The position numbers and the translations under genes were made by a program. Below the pieces are notes generated by a model. The model searched no databases and was not told the DNA's origin. It saw nothing but the letters and a program-made list of their open reading frames with translations. Source: Actinostola sp. cb2023 (Eukaryota > Cnidaria > Anthozoa > Actiniaria > Actinostolidae). From it: a DNA stretch of 64,000 nucleotides. The DNA is taken from positions 1 to 64,000 of the forward strand of contig JAUJYZ010000071.1 in assembly GCA_033675265.1 (NCBI GenBank). The letters run 5' to 3'. Position 1 is the stretch's first letter. Each line of letters starts with the position of its first letter. This document shows, piece after piece, positions 49,251 to 59,630 of this stretch.

Positions 49251-49690
49251 GGCATTTGCCAACTTCCCTGCAACTCGGCATTTGCCAAACCAGAGAATTC
49301 CGGCATATGCCAGCTGAGAGGAAGTTGGCAAATGCCGACTTAGAGAATTCCGGCATATGCCAGCTGAGAGGAAGTTGGCAAATGCCGACTTAGAGAATTC
49401 CGGCATTTGCCAGCTGAGAGGAAGTTGGCATTTGCCAACTCAGAGAATTCCGGCATTTGCCAACTCAAAGGAAGTTGGCATTTGCCAACTCAGAGAATTC
49501 CGGCATTTGCCAACTCAGAGGAAGTTGGCATTTGCCAACTCAGAGAATTCTGGCATTTGCCAACTCAGAGGAAGTTGGCATTTGCCAACTCAGAGGAAGT
49601 TGGCATTTGCCAACTCAGAGAATTCCGGCATTTGCCAACTCAGAGGAAGTTGGCATTTGCCAACTCAGAGAATTCCGGCAATTACCGACC
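49251..49690. repeat. Left subterminal array, 25-bp units (about 17)
   Basis: Units alternate GAATTCCGGCATTTGCC- and GGAAGTTGGCATTTGCC- forms followed by AACTCAGA; the first few contain GGCATATGCC or the inverse GGCAAATGCC. The constant part is GGCATTTGCC. Open frames here are repeat by-products. Confidence 0.92.
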
Positions 49691-50162
49691 AAAACTGCTA
49701 TAATCTAGGCTTTAGGTTTCTGTTACCAATGAACAACAATCAATAATAACTTTTTATTTTCAATCATGGTCTTCCTTGAAAATATTTTTTTTACAAAGCA
49801 AGAAGTTTCTCAATGTAATGGATTTATCTTGTTGTACACACAATACTTTTCTTTTCTTTTACGTATAAAATCAATTTCGTCAGAAATTATACTGTAATTA
49901 CGGTAACAAATTGCAACCAAATATAATAAGACTGTCCTTGAATAACTTATCTATTTGAAATGACCAGTTATCGCTATTTTGAAATCGGTTGCATTCAAGT
50001 TATCACTTTAATAGCACACAATTGTCCTGACAAAATACATGTACTTGCCACAGCCACTGATTCTGAAATAAACAAACAAAACGTTAATAAAATACCGTAC
50101 AGTTCCGAAAGTAGCGAGGTCGTTACTTTCGGATTGAGCAACCTTAAGTAACTGTTACTTAC

Positions 50163-50183
50163 GGGGGGGGGGGGGGGGGGGGG
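50163..50183. repeat. G21 homopolymer
   Basis: Uninterrupted run of 21 G inside the 6.3-kb transposon. Confidence 0.9.
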
Positions 50184-51126
50184 TCGCTACTTTCGGGGTG
50201 CTAAAGTGAAAAGTCAGGGAATTTATGTCAGCCTTCACAAAATCGATATGTACAGTGTAGCATAATTATGGGTAACATTTAGACAGATTGTGATCAATCA
50301 TGATGAAAACTCACAAAAAAGTTTAAAAGTTGTCATTGACCTTATATGGTCCATGTAAATGTATTTCTTTATACATATTACTGTACATACAGTACATACA
50401 TAAAAAGACTATAGTAAATGTAAGTCGCACTGCAGGATATCATAGTAAAACAAGAGTACAGTATGGTCAGTGAAAAATGGTTTTTGGTCAGTGAGAAGTC
50501 AGGGAAAAGCCAGATAATTATATTTTTCCGGATGAGTGGAAACCCTGGTTATTTTTATGTCAAACGATTCTAGTATCCTGATCTCGAAAATCAGCACTTG
50601 TGCATAAGCCATATAGATCACACAATACGCTACACTATATAATATATGCACAGTAGAGTTGCGCAGTGCAAAACTAAGGAATCACCTTAAATGCCCCCTC
50701 AGCCAGCTTCGGGGACATTTAATCACTAATATCCCTCGGTGCCATGATATTACTTATAATAAAACACTTGTGCTCGTTTATTCATGATCACAAATCAACC
50801 AATGTATGACATGCAGCACTCCACCGACGCAAATCACAGCTATACAATGTATACATGTACATGTATATTTGTGTAACAACACCTGTATGTGTTGTATAAC
50901 CTGCTTAGCTGAAGTCTGCTCTCTCACTCTTCCTTCAATGAGGACGAGCGAGCTTTGCCAACTACATGTACATGTACATGCAAGGTACATGTACTAAACA
51001 AGTAGGGCCAGGAACGGTGATTCTCAATGCCCTTCCACCTAAAAAAGTAACACCATTTAGGCTTTTTTTGTTCAGATATTTTAACAGCATGTACAATACG
51101 AACCAAGACCTGCTCAATCACATGAG

Positions 51127-51198
51127 TTCCCAGTGGCTCAGTGGTTAGAGCGCCTGACTGGTATCCAGGAGGTCACGGGTTCAAATGCCGTCTGGGCT
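51127..51198 (+). ncRNA. tRNA-like sequence, probably a SINE head
   Basis: A box (TGGCTCAGTGGTTAGAGCG) and B-box-like GGGTTCAAATGCC have tRNA spacing, the D arm is perfect and an anticodon-like loop reads GGT. The acceptor stem has two mismatches, the anticodon stem and T stem one each, and the B box departs from GGTTCGANTCC, so a tRNA-derived SINE is more likely than a working tRNA gene. Confidence 0.5.
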
Positions 51199-53089
51199 CA
51201 GTAAGAAACCTTACGAACTACATTACTAACAATTACCAAGCGACAAATTACCATATAACTTACAGTACAAACATGTACAATGTTGCGGGATAGCTTTACA
51301 ATGAAATGGCTTCTGATACTTGGACTTAAACTCACCATTGTCAAATATATCAATGATCCATAGCCCATGGTTGTACCTCAACCTGAAACAAACAAAAAGC
51401 ATACATCGTCAATGTCTCTGATGACTACATTGTACATTCGTTCCCCCAGGGGGTGGGGATTTGTCCAGATTCCTCTGCCCCATTCCCATTCCCTTAACTT
51501 ATAAACTAAATTGTATGTAAATTACTGGTACTAAAATAAAGTCTATGTTTCCCCATGTCTATGTCAGGGGGATATCATGTTTGAATGGACATTTGAACAA
51601 ATCCCCCAACGTCCCCAGGGGTGGCACCCAGGGGTTTGACCGTCAAGTATAAACATGTATAACTACGATTGCTTCAAAATTCCAAAAAGCACATACCTGT
51701 CTAAGCAGGAATAAGTATAAGCTTATTGCTCATTACATCATCCGGTTTCCAGGTCGGTTTCCATCATCTTACGTTGTCTACGACTACATGTAAGTTATCC
51801 AAAGTCAAAGTAGGGCACGATATTAGAGTCGAGTAATACGTCTTCATGCTTCAAAAGAAGTAATTGCTTCGTTTTTCGTGAAAGACCATTGCTTTGGGGC
51901 TCGAGTAGTAGTCTTGGTGATGCCATCGGTTCGTTAGGGATGTCAGTAGATCGGGCATTTCATGGATTTAGAGCTACGCTTTCCTGGGTTCTTGTGTTCA
52001 TTGTACGATCGATTGTCCGCTCGTTTTCCGACTGTTGTGTAGGCTGGCTCGTTACGAGACCATTGCTGTAGTTCGTTAAATTCTTTTCACCAGTAAATAT
52101 TGACGAATACCGTTCCGAAAGGACCGGGGAAATAAAAGAACAATTGAAGCTTGAGCATACAACAAACCAACCGTCAACATGGCGGCCGGGGAATAAACAG
52201 TCAGGCGTCACACGACCACTCCATATTTGGAACATATCCCCTGCAACGCTTCAATCTGATTGGCTAGAACACGGTTTTGAGCGCCATTTTCTTAGTGTTG
52301 TAACGGTTCTAGAAACTATAGAACTCTTTTAGTATTTTATCGTGGAATAATCACTCTTTTCTTCAACCAAATCCCTGGAGAACGACATGGAACAATGGTA
52401 TGTGTGACAGAGTGCTGTTTATCTATAAACATACAGTGAAATTCAAGAATTTATGCTCATTTTAAAAGGTAAGATTCGATGCTGACATGAATTCCTGATC
52501 AAAGTTTCGATTGTATAATCGCAGTATAAAGCTTATACACATTCAGAATACGGTATAAAGCTTTAATACATAACGTCATAAGCTTAATATACAGCAGACA
52601 TATATTTCCTGCCAAAAGTGTCTATAGACATCTACATGTACAATGTAGAATACATCTAGTGTCTATTATGTCTATACTCAGTACATTAAGCGGCCTGTTT
52701 TAAAAGTCCCGAATCAGTGGAGTTTCACCCATATAAACTCTGCATAAATTTGCTACCTCTATTAAGTGGTATATGTACAATGTATATATACATAATATAC
52801 TCTATATCCACTACATGCTGCTTACTAGTGCTGTATATAGACATTGCAATATATTTGTTTATAAATAATATAAACTATGTGTACCTCCCAAGAATGCACG
52901 ATTTGATTGGTTGCTGAGCGTGTATTATTATGTAATAGATGCACAGAGCAGTGAAAACAATGCAGAAAGCCTGTGTTTAAAACTACATTGCGTTCCTCTA
53001 TACTGTATATATATTTTATGTACAATTGCAGAATAGACAAATGACACATACCATATATGTACTGTATGTACACTGACAGTATACATTAG

Positions 53090-53187
53090 CCCGAGAGAAA
53101 ACAGCTGTCTCTCATCACGTACATCAATTCCTAGGTGGAATCAATGTATGCGATGAGAGACAGCTGTTAATTTTAATTCTCAGGCTA
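53090..53187. mobile_element. Foldback element
   Basis: Arms with AACAGCTGTCTCTCATC and its inverse separated by about 45 bp. Non-coding, within the 6.3-kb element. Confidence 0.6.
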
Positions 53188-53236
53188 TATGTACCGACAG
53201 TATACATATGATATAGTATATACAATGTATAGACAG

Positions 53237-53401
53237 TATACACCGAATCGAAATATGGCGACCAATTTGAATAACTATTGTTCTGGTCTGACCAACCTCG
53301 TGTTCACGTGGAAAGACAAAAGCGTTTTCACATGAATGAGAGGTTGGTCAGTCAGGAACAAAGTTATTCAAATTGGTCGCCATATTTCGATTCGGTGTAT
53401 A
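53237..53401. mobile_element. Foldback element
   Basis: 165 bp; near-perfect arms of about 70 bp starting TATACACCGAATCGAAATAT, small central loop. Non-coding. Confidence 0.75.
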
Positions 53402-53817
53402 GCCATGCTATTTCAATTGTATATTACATACATGCCATGGTTCACTTTGCCTATTTACAAATTTGATTTCATATTTGACACTTTTCTGTTTTTCTTCAAT
53501 AGAGTGAAGCATAAACAAATCTAACACAATCATGGTGCTTGGACAAATGGATGCAAAAGAGGTCAAAAAAGTGATAGCTACAATGTAGCACTAAGTGAAC
53601 AGTCTACAAAATAGTATTGAAATATTTCTATTTAAGTTAAGAATTATAGCTTAATATTATACCTTATTATTTTTGTCGTGCAATCGTCATTCAACGTTTT
53701 TTGAAATAGCGCATTGTATTTTAAATTCACTCGATATACAATATGCACAGGATTTTTTGTGGACAGATGAGGTTTGAGTGAATGAATACGAGGAAAAAAT
53801 GACACAAGTGCATAGTA

Positions 53818-53948
53818 CAGTCGAAGCTCTCGTAAGCGACCACTTCAGGAATTCGAAAAAGTGGTAATAACTAGATCAGAGCTGTTGTCGCTTAAATGAG
53901 ACGGACCGCGCGCTGAAACAACATAGGCTGGTCGCTTATGAGAGCTTA
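53818..53948. mobile_element. MITE with GCTCTCGTAAGCGACCA arms
   Basis: About 130 bp; left ACAGTCGAAGCTCTCGTAAG, right the imperfect inverse (GGTCGCTTATGAGAGC). CAGTCGAA-type ends resemble pogo/Tigger-like MITEs, a tentative link. Confidence 0.55.
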
Positions 53949-54717
53949 ATATTGCTGCGAGCCGCCAGGCGAGCAGCAAAACTAATATTGATGGATTCCT
54001 CTGTCATGTTTGGTCATGTGGGATCTGGGCACTGGGACAAGGGTGGGAATGAGAATCAATAGATATATGGGAGGGAAATAGGTTTCTTGTAAGCTAGAAC
54101 ACATGACAGTAATAAAGTTATTATTATTATTATACTGCATTTTTATTATTTTATATTACCACTAATGTGCCTTGCTGACAAGGGACAGCCACATGTATGC
54201 ATTGAAAGCTACATGTACGGCAGTGCACAACTCGCAGCACTTCACTTTCTACCAGAAACGACTAGTTTAAGCTCTTGTGATGTATTGTAATACGTAAGCA
54301 CGATACCTGCACATTGCTACAATATTTAGTATGATGTGCACTTGCAAACAACGTTTCACACAACAATGCACATAGTTTGCGTCTAAGACTTATTGAAGAA
54401 GTTATTGAGTATTGACTAATACGACTCAGCCTCTGGAGTGATTTAGAGTTTTGGTTTTGTTATAGTCAATCAGCTTGCAGCATTCAGCTAGTGCTCATGC
54501 AGTGGAATAGAACTACACACTGTACACGGATAAAATAATAATAACTGTATATATTAAAAATATATACAAGTAACTGTAGAATAGACTACAAATGACCTCG
54601 TGTATTATTTTATATTTAATTAAAGCTTTTACAATATTTCTACATCTTTTATTGATTATGCAGTGTTTGTCTCTGACTTCCTACATCTTGTTTGAATCTT
54701 ATCTCAGTGAAAACCGT

Positions 54718-54993
54718 GAATGCTGGCATTTGCCGAAACCGTGAATCTTGGCATTTGCCGAAATTTTGAATGCTGGCATTTGCCGACATCGTGAATCTTG
54801 GCATTTGCCGAAATTTTGAATGCTGGCATTTGCCGACATCGTGAATCTTGGCATTTGCCGAAATTTTGAATGCTGGCATTTGCCGACATCGTGAATCTTG
54901 GCATTTGCCGAAATTTTGAATGCTGGCATTTGCCGACATCGTGAATCTTGGCATTTGCCGAAATTTTGAATGCTGGCATTTGCCGACATCGTG
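54718..54993. repeat. Right subterminal array, 25-bp units (11)
   Basis: Units alternate GAATGCTGGCATTTGCCGAC- and GAATCTTGGCATTTGCCGAA-type forms. The constant core GGCATTTGCC and the 25-bp period equal the left array, with different spacer bases. Confidence 0.92.
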
Positions 54994-55847
54994 AATAGGA
55001 CTGGCAATATAATAACTATGTACCATTGGTGGTCCAAACAGCAGTTTCTATAGTTTAATTTTGAGAACAGAAACAATTTTAGCTGAAAAAAATAACAAAT
55101 CGGCAAATCAAATAAGATTTCTTCAATATTTGCTAAAATGGATAAAATAACCAGCAAAAAATTGAAAAGTCTCTCGAAAAGTGCTGGGAAATCTAACTTT
55201 GGAATATCCGAAGTCATTCTGGAACGTGTTATTTAGCACTAAACGACTAAAATACATCGTTTCAGGTATATGGATTTTTTCTGTTCTGATTGCCTCACCA
55301 AAACTGTACTTCCATCAAGTACTACAAATTAATAATAACTTCACGATCTGCACTACTACTGTTGATCACGAAGATCTTTCCTATATAATATACTCCTCTA
55401 CACTTAAGATATTATACTTTGGTATACCAATTCCAGTGATAAGTATTCTTTATTTGAAAATCGTCCTAAAGTTTCGCCAACGCAGAGACTTCATTGAACG
55501 CGCGAGTACGTCCGCTGCTGATTCATCTAGAAGGACCAGACGTCAACGAACTCAGAAGAACATTCTTAAGATGTCTGTGACCATTTTCACACTTTTCTAT
55601 GTGAGTTGGATGTTCCCTGCCATTTTATTGACTTTGTATGCCGAAGGAAAACTCACTGATGGACTGTCATTTATGGTTTTTAAAAACTTACACTTTGCTG
55701 CGGTGTTTATCGTAAACATGAGTTACTCCTACAACCACATGATCTATTTAATCTTCAATGACGTTTATCGTGAACAATTTAAAACCATGATATCAAAATG
55801 TTGTTGGATTTGTGCAGCCAGGAGAACACTCTCTGACAAGGAAAGTC

Positions 55848-56276
55848 AAGAGCAAGAGCAAGAGCAAGAGCAAGAGCAAGAGCAAGAGCAAGAGCAAGAG
55901 CAAGAGCAAGAGCAAGAGCAAGAGCAAGAGCAAGAGCAAGAGCAAGAGCAAGAGCAAGAGCAAGAGCAAGAGCAAGAGCAAGAGCAAGAGCAAGAGCAAG
56001 AGCAAGAGCAAGAGCAAGAGCAAGAGCAAGAGCAAGAGCAAGAGCAAGAGCAAGAGCAAGAGCAAGAGCAAGAGCAAGAGCAAGAGCAAGAGCAAGAGCA
56101 AGAGCAAGAGCAAGAGCAAGAGCAAGAGCAAGAGCAAGAGCATGAGCAAGAGCAAGAGCAAGAGCAAGAGCAAGAGCAAGAGCAAGAGCAAGAGCAAGAG
56201 CAAGAGCAAGAGCAAGAGCAAGAGCAAGAGCAAGAGCAAGAGCAAGAGCAAGAGCAAGAGCAAGAGCAAGAGCAAG
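55848..56276. repeat. (GAGCAA)n hexanucleotide microsatellite, about 71 units
   Basis: Essentially pure CAAGAG/GAGCAA repeat with one CATGAG variant near 56140. It codes (Gln-Glu)n in the GPCR tail frame and is open in several other frames on both strands; those other frames are by-products. Confidence 0.95.
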
Positions 56277-56410
56277 AAGGAAGAGAAGGAATAGAACGAA
56301 AAGGAGGAGGAAGAGCTGGAGAAGAAAGAAGAGATGGATGTGGAGAAGAAGAAGAAGAAGAAGAAATACATAGGGGAGTTGAAGGTGGAAGAAAAGGCAA
56401 GCGAAAATGA

Positions 56411-57188
56411 AAAAAAGAAACGAAAAGGGCACGAGGAGAAGGATGAAAACGAGAAGGAGAAGCTAAAAGAGCTAGGAGGATGTTTGCAAGTTTGACTGGA
56501 CTACGCCCTCTTCAGTTAAGTTGTCACACAAAATTGAAAGTTCACTGAGCGTATTGTAACGTTGAAGACCAAATATTTACCTCATAATGAATTCTTATCA
56601 CCATTAGACATTTGGCTTAATGCCACAGCAGCTTCATGATAAACCATTAAATAAGAGTTTCTGCAACTGAATGTCGACATTTGTGAGATTTCAACGACTT
56701 CCACCCAATCAAAATCATCATACTCTTCTGCATGGTTGACGTGTGGACTAAAGCGTTGTACCGTTCCAATATCCAGTTTACAATAGAATGTAAATATAAA
56801 ATAATTAGTATTGATGCACGAAGCGCGATTGGTTTATCAGCAGCTCCATGTTGATTGGTTGATTGATTAGTTTGTTTTGTTTGTTGTTTGGGTGGTCGTC
56901 GTGTGCATGGAAAGAATTCGAGGGAAAACAATATATATAATTAGTTTTAGGCTCCCAGAGGGACTGCGGAGACACGGGAATCAGAACAAAAGGAAACAAA
57001 ACTAGTAGTAGTACGGAACAAAAAACAAACTGAAGCTCCATCGCTCCCTTTCTTGGTCGTCGGTTTGACGGCCTAGCAACACTGCGCGGGATAAGATTTC
57101 ATCGTTCAGACACTTTGTATATATAAGTTATAAAGTAATTGTTCGCTTGGTAATAGTTGGTAAAGTAGTTTGTAGCGTTTCGTCAAGC
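56411..57188. other. 3' flank of the split GPCR
   Basis: A purine-rich start (56411-56470), then AT-rich sequence with TTGTTTGTTTG words near 56870. No gene seen. Confidence 0.45.
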
Positions 57189-57394
57189 GTATATAGTTTG
57201 TATATAGTTTGTATATAGTTTGTATATAGTTTGCATATAGTTTGTATATAGTTTGTATATAGTTTGTATATAGTTTGTATATAGTTTGTATATATTTTGT
57301 ATATAGTTTGTATATAGTTTGTATATAGTTTGTATATAGTTTGTATATAGTTTGTATATAGTTTGCATATAGTTTGTATATAGTTTGCATATAG
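57189..57394. repeat. 11-bp tandem repeat TTTGTATATAG, about 18 copies
   Basis: Regular TATATAGTTTG units with a few TTTGCATATAG and one TATATTTTG variants. Ends in AGATCTTGC. Non-coding. Confidence 0.93.
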
Positions 57395-57589
57395 ATCTTG
57401 CTGATAAAATAAATGGATACGGAGATTTTACAAGAGATTTCATGAAAAACGTAGCAAACACTGCAAGCGCACGATTTTATGAACATGAATTGTTATTGGC
57501 CATCGGTTTCATCTTACATGAGACCTACCGTCTGACACCCCTTAGTGGCACATAGTAATGCATAGAAGTAGTATAGGAGGGACAGGCTG

Positions 57590-57675
57590 ATCCGTGTGAG
57601 GATCGCAAAAAGAGGATCAGAGTGAGGATCGAGGATCTGAGTAAGGATCAGAGTGAGGATCGAGGATCGAGGATC
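57590..57675. repeat. GAGGATC-rich repeat block
   Basis: About nine GAGGATC or AGGATCAGAGT words within 86 bp, just outside the visible end of the palindrome. Confidence 0.75.
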
Positions 57676-57882
57676 CAAAATTAAATAATGAGCTGCATTA
57701 ATTTAAAAAAGGGGTGTGACAGGTTATTTTGTTATCTATTTTTCATAAACCATCTATTGTGCTGCTCTGGCGTCTATTGTGTCTCCTCCAACGGTTCAAA
57801 ACGTTCGAGGCAAATTTGAATTTTCATTCATTGAAAAACATCAAGCTAAGAAGATCAATCAAGTTTAATAGTTGCTGAGAAT

Positions 57883-58515
57883 ATGTGGATCCAGAAACAT
57901 ATAATCGTTGATGAAGTAGAAGCTTTGGACAGAGATGAAGCGTGCCATCAATTCTCTGTTATGTTGAATTTAATCTTCGCTGGATTGATGAAAGATCAAA
58001 TCAAGCATGAAATGCTCAAGAACTGCCAAGGCTTTGTTCAACCAAGCAAGCATCCCAAAATGGATCTGGAAACCTTGGACCGTTATTATGATGATGCAGT
58101 CCAAGAAATGGATTATCAAGAAGTATGGGAAACGGCATGCGATGTTTGTCATTTCATGAACATTAAACTCCACGATTCTTGGAAAAGCTATCTACCAGAA
58201 CTACCAAAAGTCGCAAGAACAACGATCCACCTAGCCCTCATTGAACTCGAAAAGTATCCTCGAAGCTCACCTCTCACATGTGTAGTGAGTTCTATTCTCT
58301 ACTATGGACATATGAACTTGTATTATAAAGCTTATCCTTATCCAGGTTCTATTCATTTTAACTTTGTAAAAGAATCAGAAAAAGAAGAAGAAGAAGAAGA
58401 ACTAAATCAATTTTCTGTACCAGAAAATTGGGAGGAAGAAATCCCAAAGCAAGAAAACTGTACCCAAGAAAATATGTTTTCAAACCAAATCACAATCCTA
58501 ATCAAGAAAACCTAG
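57883..58515 (+). CDS. Palindrome gene 1, unknown family (left copy)
   Basis: Single open frame of 210 residues starting MWIQKHII, no introns. It is soluble-looking and mostly helical by composition, with Cys in CDVC and an acidic run (residues about 167-173), and no signal peptide or membrane segment. The last residues differ from the right copy (63266-63904) because of a one-base difference in an A-run near 58487. AATAAA at 58590-58595 lies 75 bp past the stop. Gene 2 faces it convergently. I do not recognise the family; it resembles neither a typical transposase nor a capsid to my eye. Confidence 0.7.
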   Translation: MWIQKHIIVDEVEALDRDEACHQFSVMLNLIFAGLMKDQIKHEMLKNCQGFVQPSKHPKMDLETLDRYYDDAVQEMDYQEVWETACDVCHFMNIKLHDSWKSYLPELPKVARTTIHLALIELEKYPRSSPLTCVVSSILYYGHMNLYYKAYPYPGSIHFNFVKESEKEEEEEELNQFSVPENWEEEIPKQENCTQENMFSNQITILIKKT

Positions 58516-58942
58516 CTAAATAACTCTTATATTTGCTATTTGTTAAACTTGATCAAATTGAATGTAAATATTCAGTATACTGATTTTGTAATAAAATTCG
58601 TTATACACCTAAACGACTTTAACTTGTTGTGAATATTATATTAATTCGTTAGTTTAAGAGCAAGCGTTATTCTTTCACAAACTTTGGTAATTGTTTGGAA
58701 CTGTTTTCCGTTATTGTTTAAAAATAAATTGATTTCAAAAGGATGCGCGCAATTTGAATAATTAGTCACAGTTCTCCTGAATTCACTATACCATAGCTCA
58801 AGCAATATAAAAAACATGCGATTAGATATATTTGTGGGAATATTTCCCATGCTATGAGGTCGGATTTGACAATAAAAACATTGACAAAATGTTGGTTTTC
58901 AACAAGAAGTTTATTCAACAGTATTGCAAAGTCATAGTTTAT

Positions 58943-59452
58943 TTACTTGTACACAGGATAATGGTTCGCATTGTGTTCTAGAATAGGCTGTTTGTAGAAG
59001 AGTTTATTCAGCAAGTACTTTCGTTGATTTATAGCTGCCTCAGTTGCTTCTTCCCATCCAAAGCCTTCTGTGTCCATAAGACTTTGTTTTGTCGCCATTA
59101 CTTTTCGATATTCAGCATTTTTCTTTAATCCATGCATCCATTTGAGATACTCAAATAAAACAGCTCGTAGCTCTTTTCTGTATGTTGGTACCAAGTCGTT
59201 ACTGGCTTTGATTTTAGCAGTCTCTGCCTTTTCGCCAGCTTGTTCATAATTATCAACTAACTGTTGCCATTTGTTCTCATGGCGTTGTATTGCTTCTATC
59301 TGAATCCGTTGCCACACACTTTCTTCATCTCCATCATGACTGTCGTTTGAAGACTCCGATGTTGTTGTGTCCTGAGACTGACTTCCAACTGAACCTTCAC
59401 TTCCCTGAGTACTATCTAAACTGGATTCTTCATCCTGGTAATTAGCGGACAT
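58943..59452 (-). CDS. Palindrome gene 2, acidic N-terminus plus helical domain (left copy)
   Basis: 169 residues, intronless. The ATG at 59452 has a strong context (GCCACCATGTCC); a TTG-led extension upstream is ignored. Residues 1-60 are Ser/Asp/Glu/Thr-rich and probably disordered; residues 60-160 form an amphipathic helical region (IQRHENKWQQL, AVLFEYLKWMHGLKK, EEATEAAINQRKYLL). AATAAA lies about 30 bp after the stop (58910-58915, minus). A TATATATATA box is about 75 bp upstream of the ATG. The right copy (62336-62845) differs by Ala to Val at one site. Family unknown; nuclear or regulatory role is speculation. Confidence 0.72.
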   Translation of the reverse strand: MSANYQDEESSLDSTQGSEGSVGSQSQDTTTSESSNDSHDGDEESVWQRIQIEAIQRHENKWQQLVDNYEQAGEKAETAKIKASNDLVPTYRKELRAVLFEYLKWMHGLKKNAEYRKVMATKQSLMDTEGFGWEEATEAAINQRKYLLNKLFYKQPILEHNANHYPVYK

Positions 59453-59520
59453 GGTGGCTGTGTTAGTTCTCTCTTCCTTTCTCCTCAGTTGACTCAAATG
59501 AACTAGTTTTTTTATAGCGG

Positions 59521-59570
59521 CTCCTTATATATATATACACATTTAACACAGGCGTGGTCACCAAGCAAAT
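59521..59570 (-). promoter_or_regulatory. Promoter of gene 2 (left)
   Basis: TATATATATATA at 59526-59537 and, 6 bp farther upstream, the 20-mer GGTGACCACGCCTGTGTTAA (59543-59562, minus). The same arrangement precedes gene 3. Confidence 0.7.
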
Positions 59571-59630
59571 GAACCTCATTCACCATGATAATTAAGCCCC
59601 ACTCCAACTGGTGCTCCATGCATACATGCT

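Larger units (their letters stand above)
48916..55223. mobile_element. 6.3-kb non-autonomous DNA transposon
   Basis: Both ends carry a perfect 26-bp terminal inverted repeat beginning TCCAGAATGACTTCGGATAT. ACGT flanks both sides (48912-48915 and 55224-55227); removing the element and one ACGT joins the GPCR loop 2 in frame, which confirms the ends. ACGT is palindromic, so a 2-bp CG duplication with ends two bases longer also fits. Arrays of 25-bp units with the core GGCATTTGCC lie about 330 bp inside the left and 230 bp inside the right end. The interior (49.7-54.7 kb) has no long frame, but contains a tRNA-like repeat, foldbacks and TACATGTA-rich sequence, so a transposase must come from elsewhere. 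A 4-bp duplication occurs in Chapaev and Sola groups; the family is undetermined. Confidence 0.82.
48513..56410 (+). pseudogene. Class A GPCR (family 2) split by a transposon
   Basis: The first part (ATG at 48513) has an N-terminus, TM1 (GN at its end), TM2 with a LxxxD motif and TM3. The frame then slips by one base around 48852-48860: the AIDRY motif and start of loop 2 are read at 48860-48913 in the next frame, while the original frame stops at 48884. At 48912-48915 a 6.3-kb element interrupts loop 2. The gene resumes at 55228 with the rest of loop 2, TM4 (with Trp), TM5, TM6 (FYVSWMFP), TM7 (SYNHMIY in place of NPxxY), and a C-terminal tail to 56410 of about 140 Gln-Glu residues and an acidic/basic end. 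Peptide- or amine-type receptor in general form; no ligand assignable. With frameshift plus insertion it should be non-functional. Confidence 0.82.

Noticed and set aside
49086..49746. Repetitive frames in the GGCATTTGCC array
   Set aside because: Read-through of 25-bp units (75 bp per three units); no start or domain support.
51127..51198. Functional tRNA-Thr gene
   Set aside because: Mismatches in the acceptor, anticodon and T stems and a non-consensus B box.
55779..56432. Long Leu-, Ala-, Ser-Cys- and Lys-Ser-rich frames over the hexanucleotide run
   Set aside because: All are other-frame readings of the (GAGCAA)n repeat; only the Gln-Glu frame joins the receptor.
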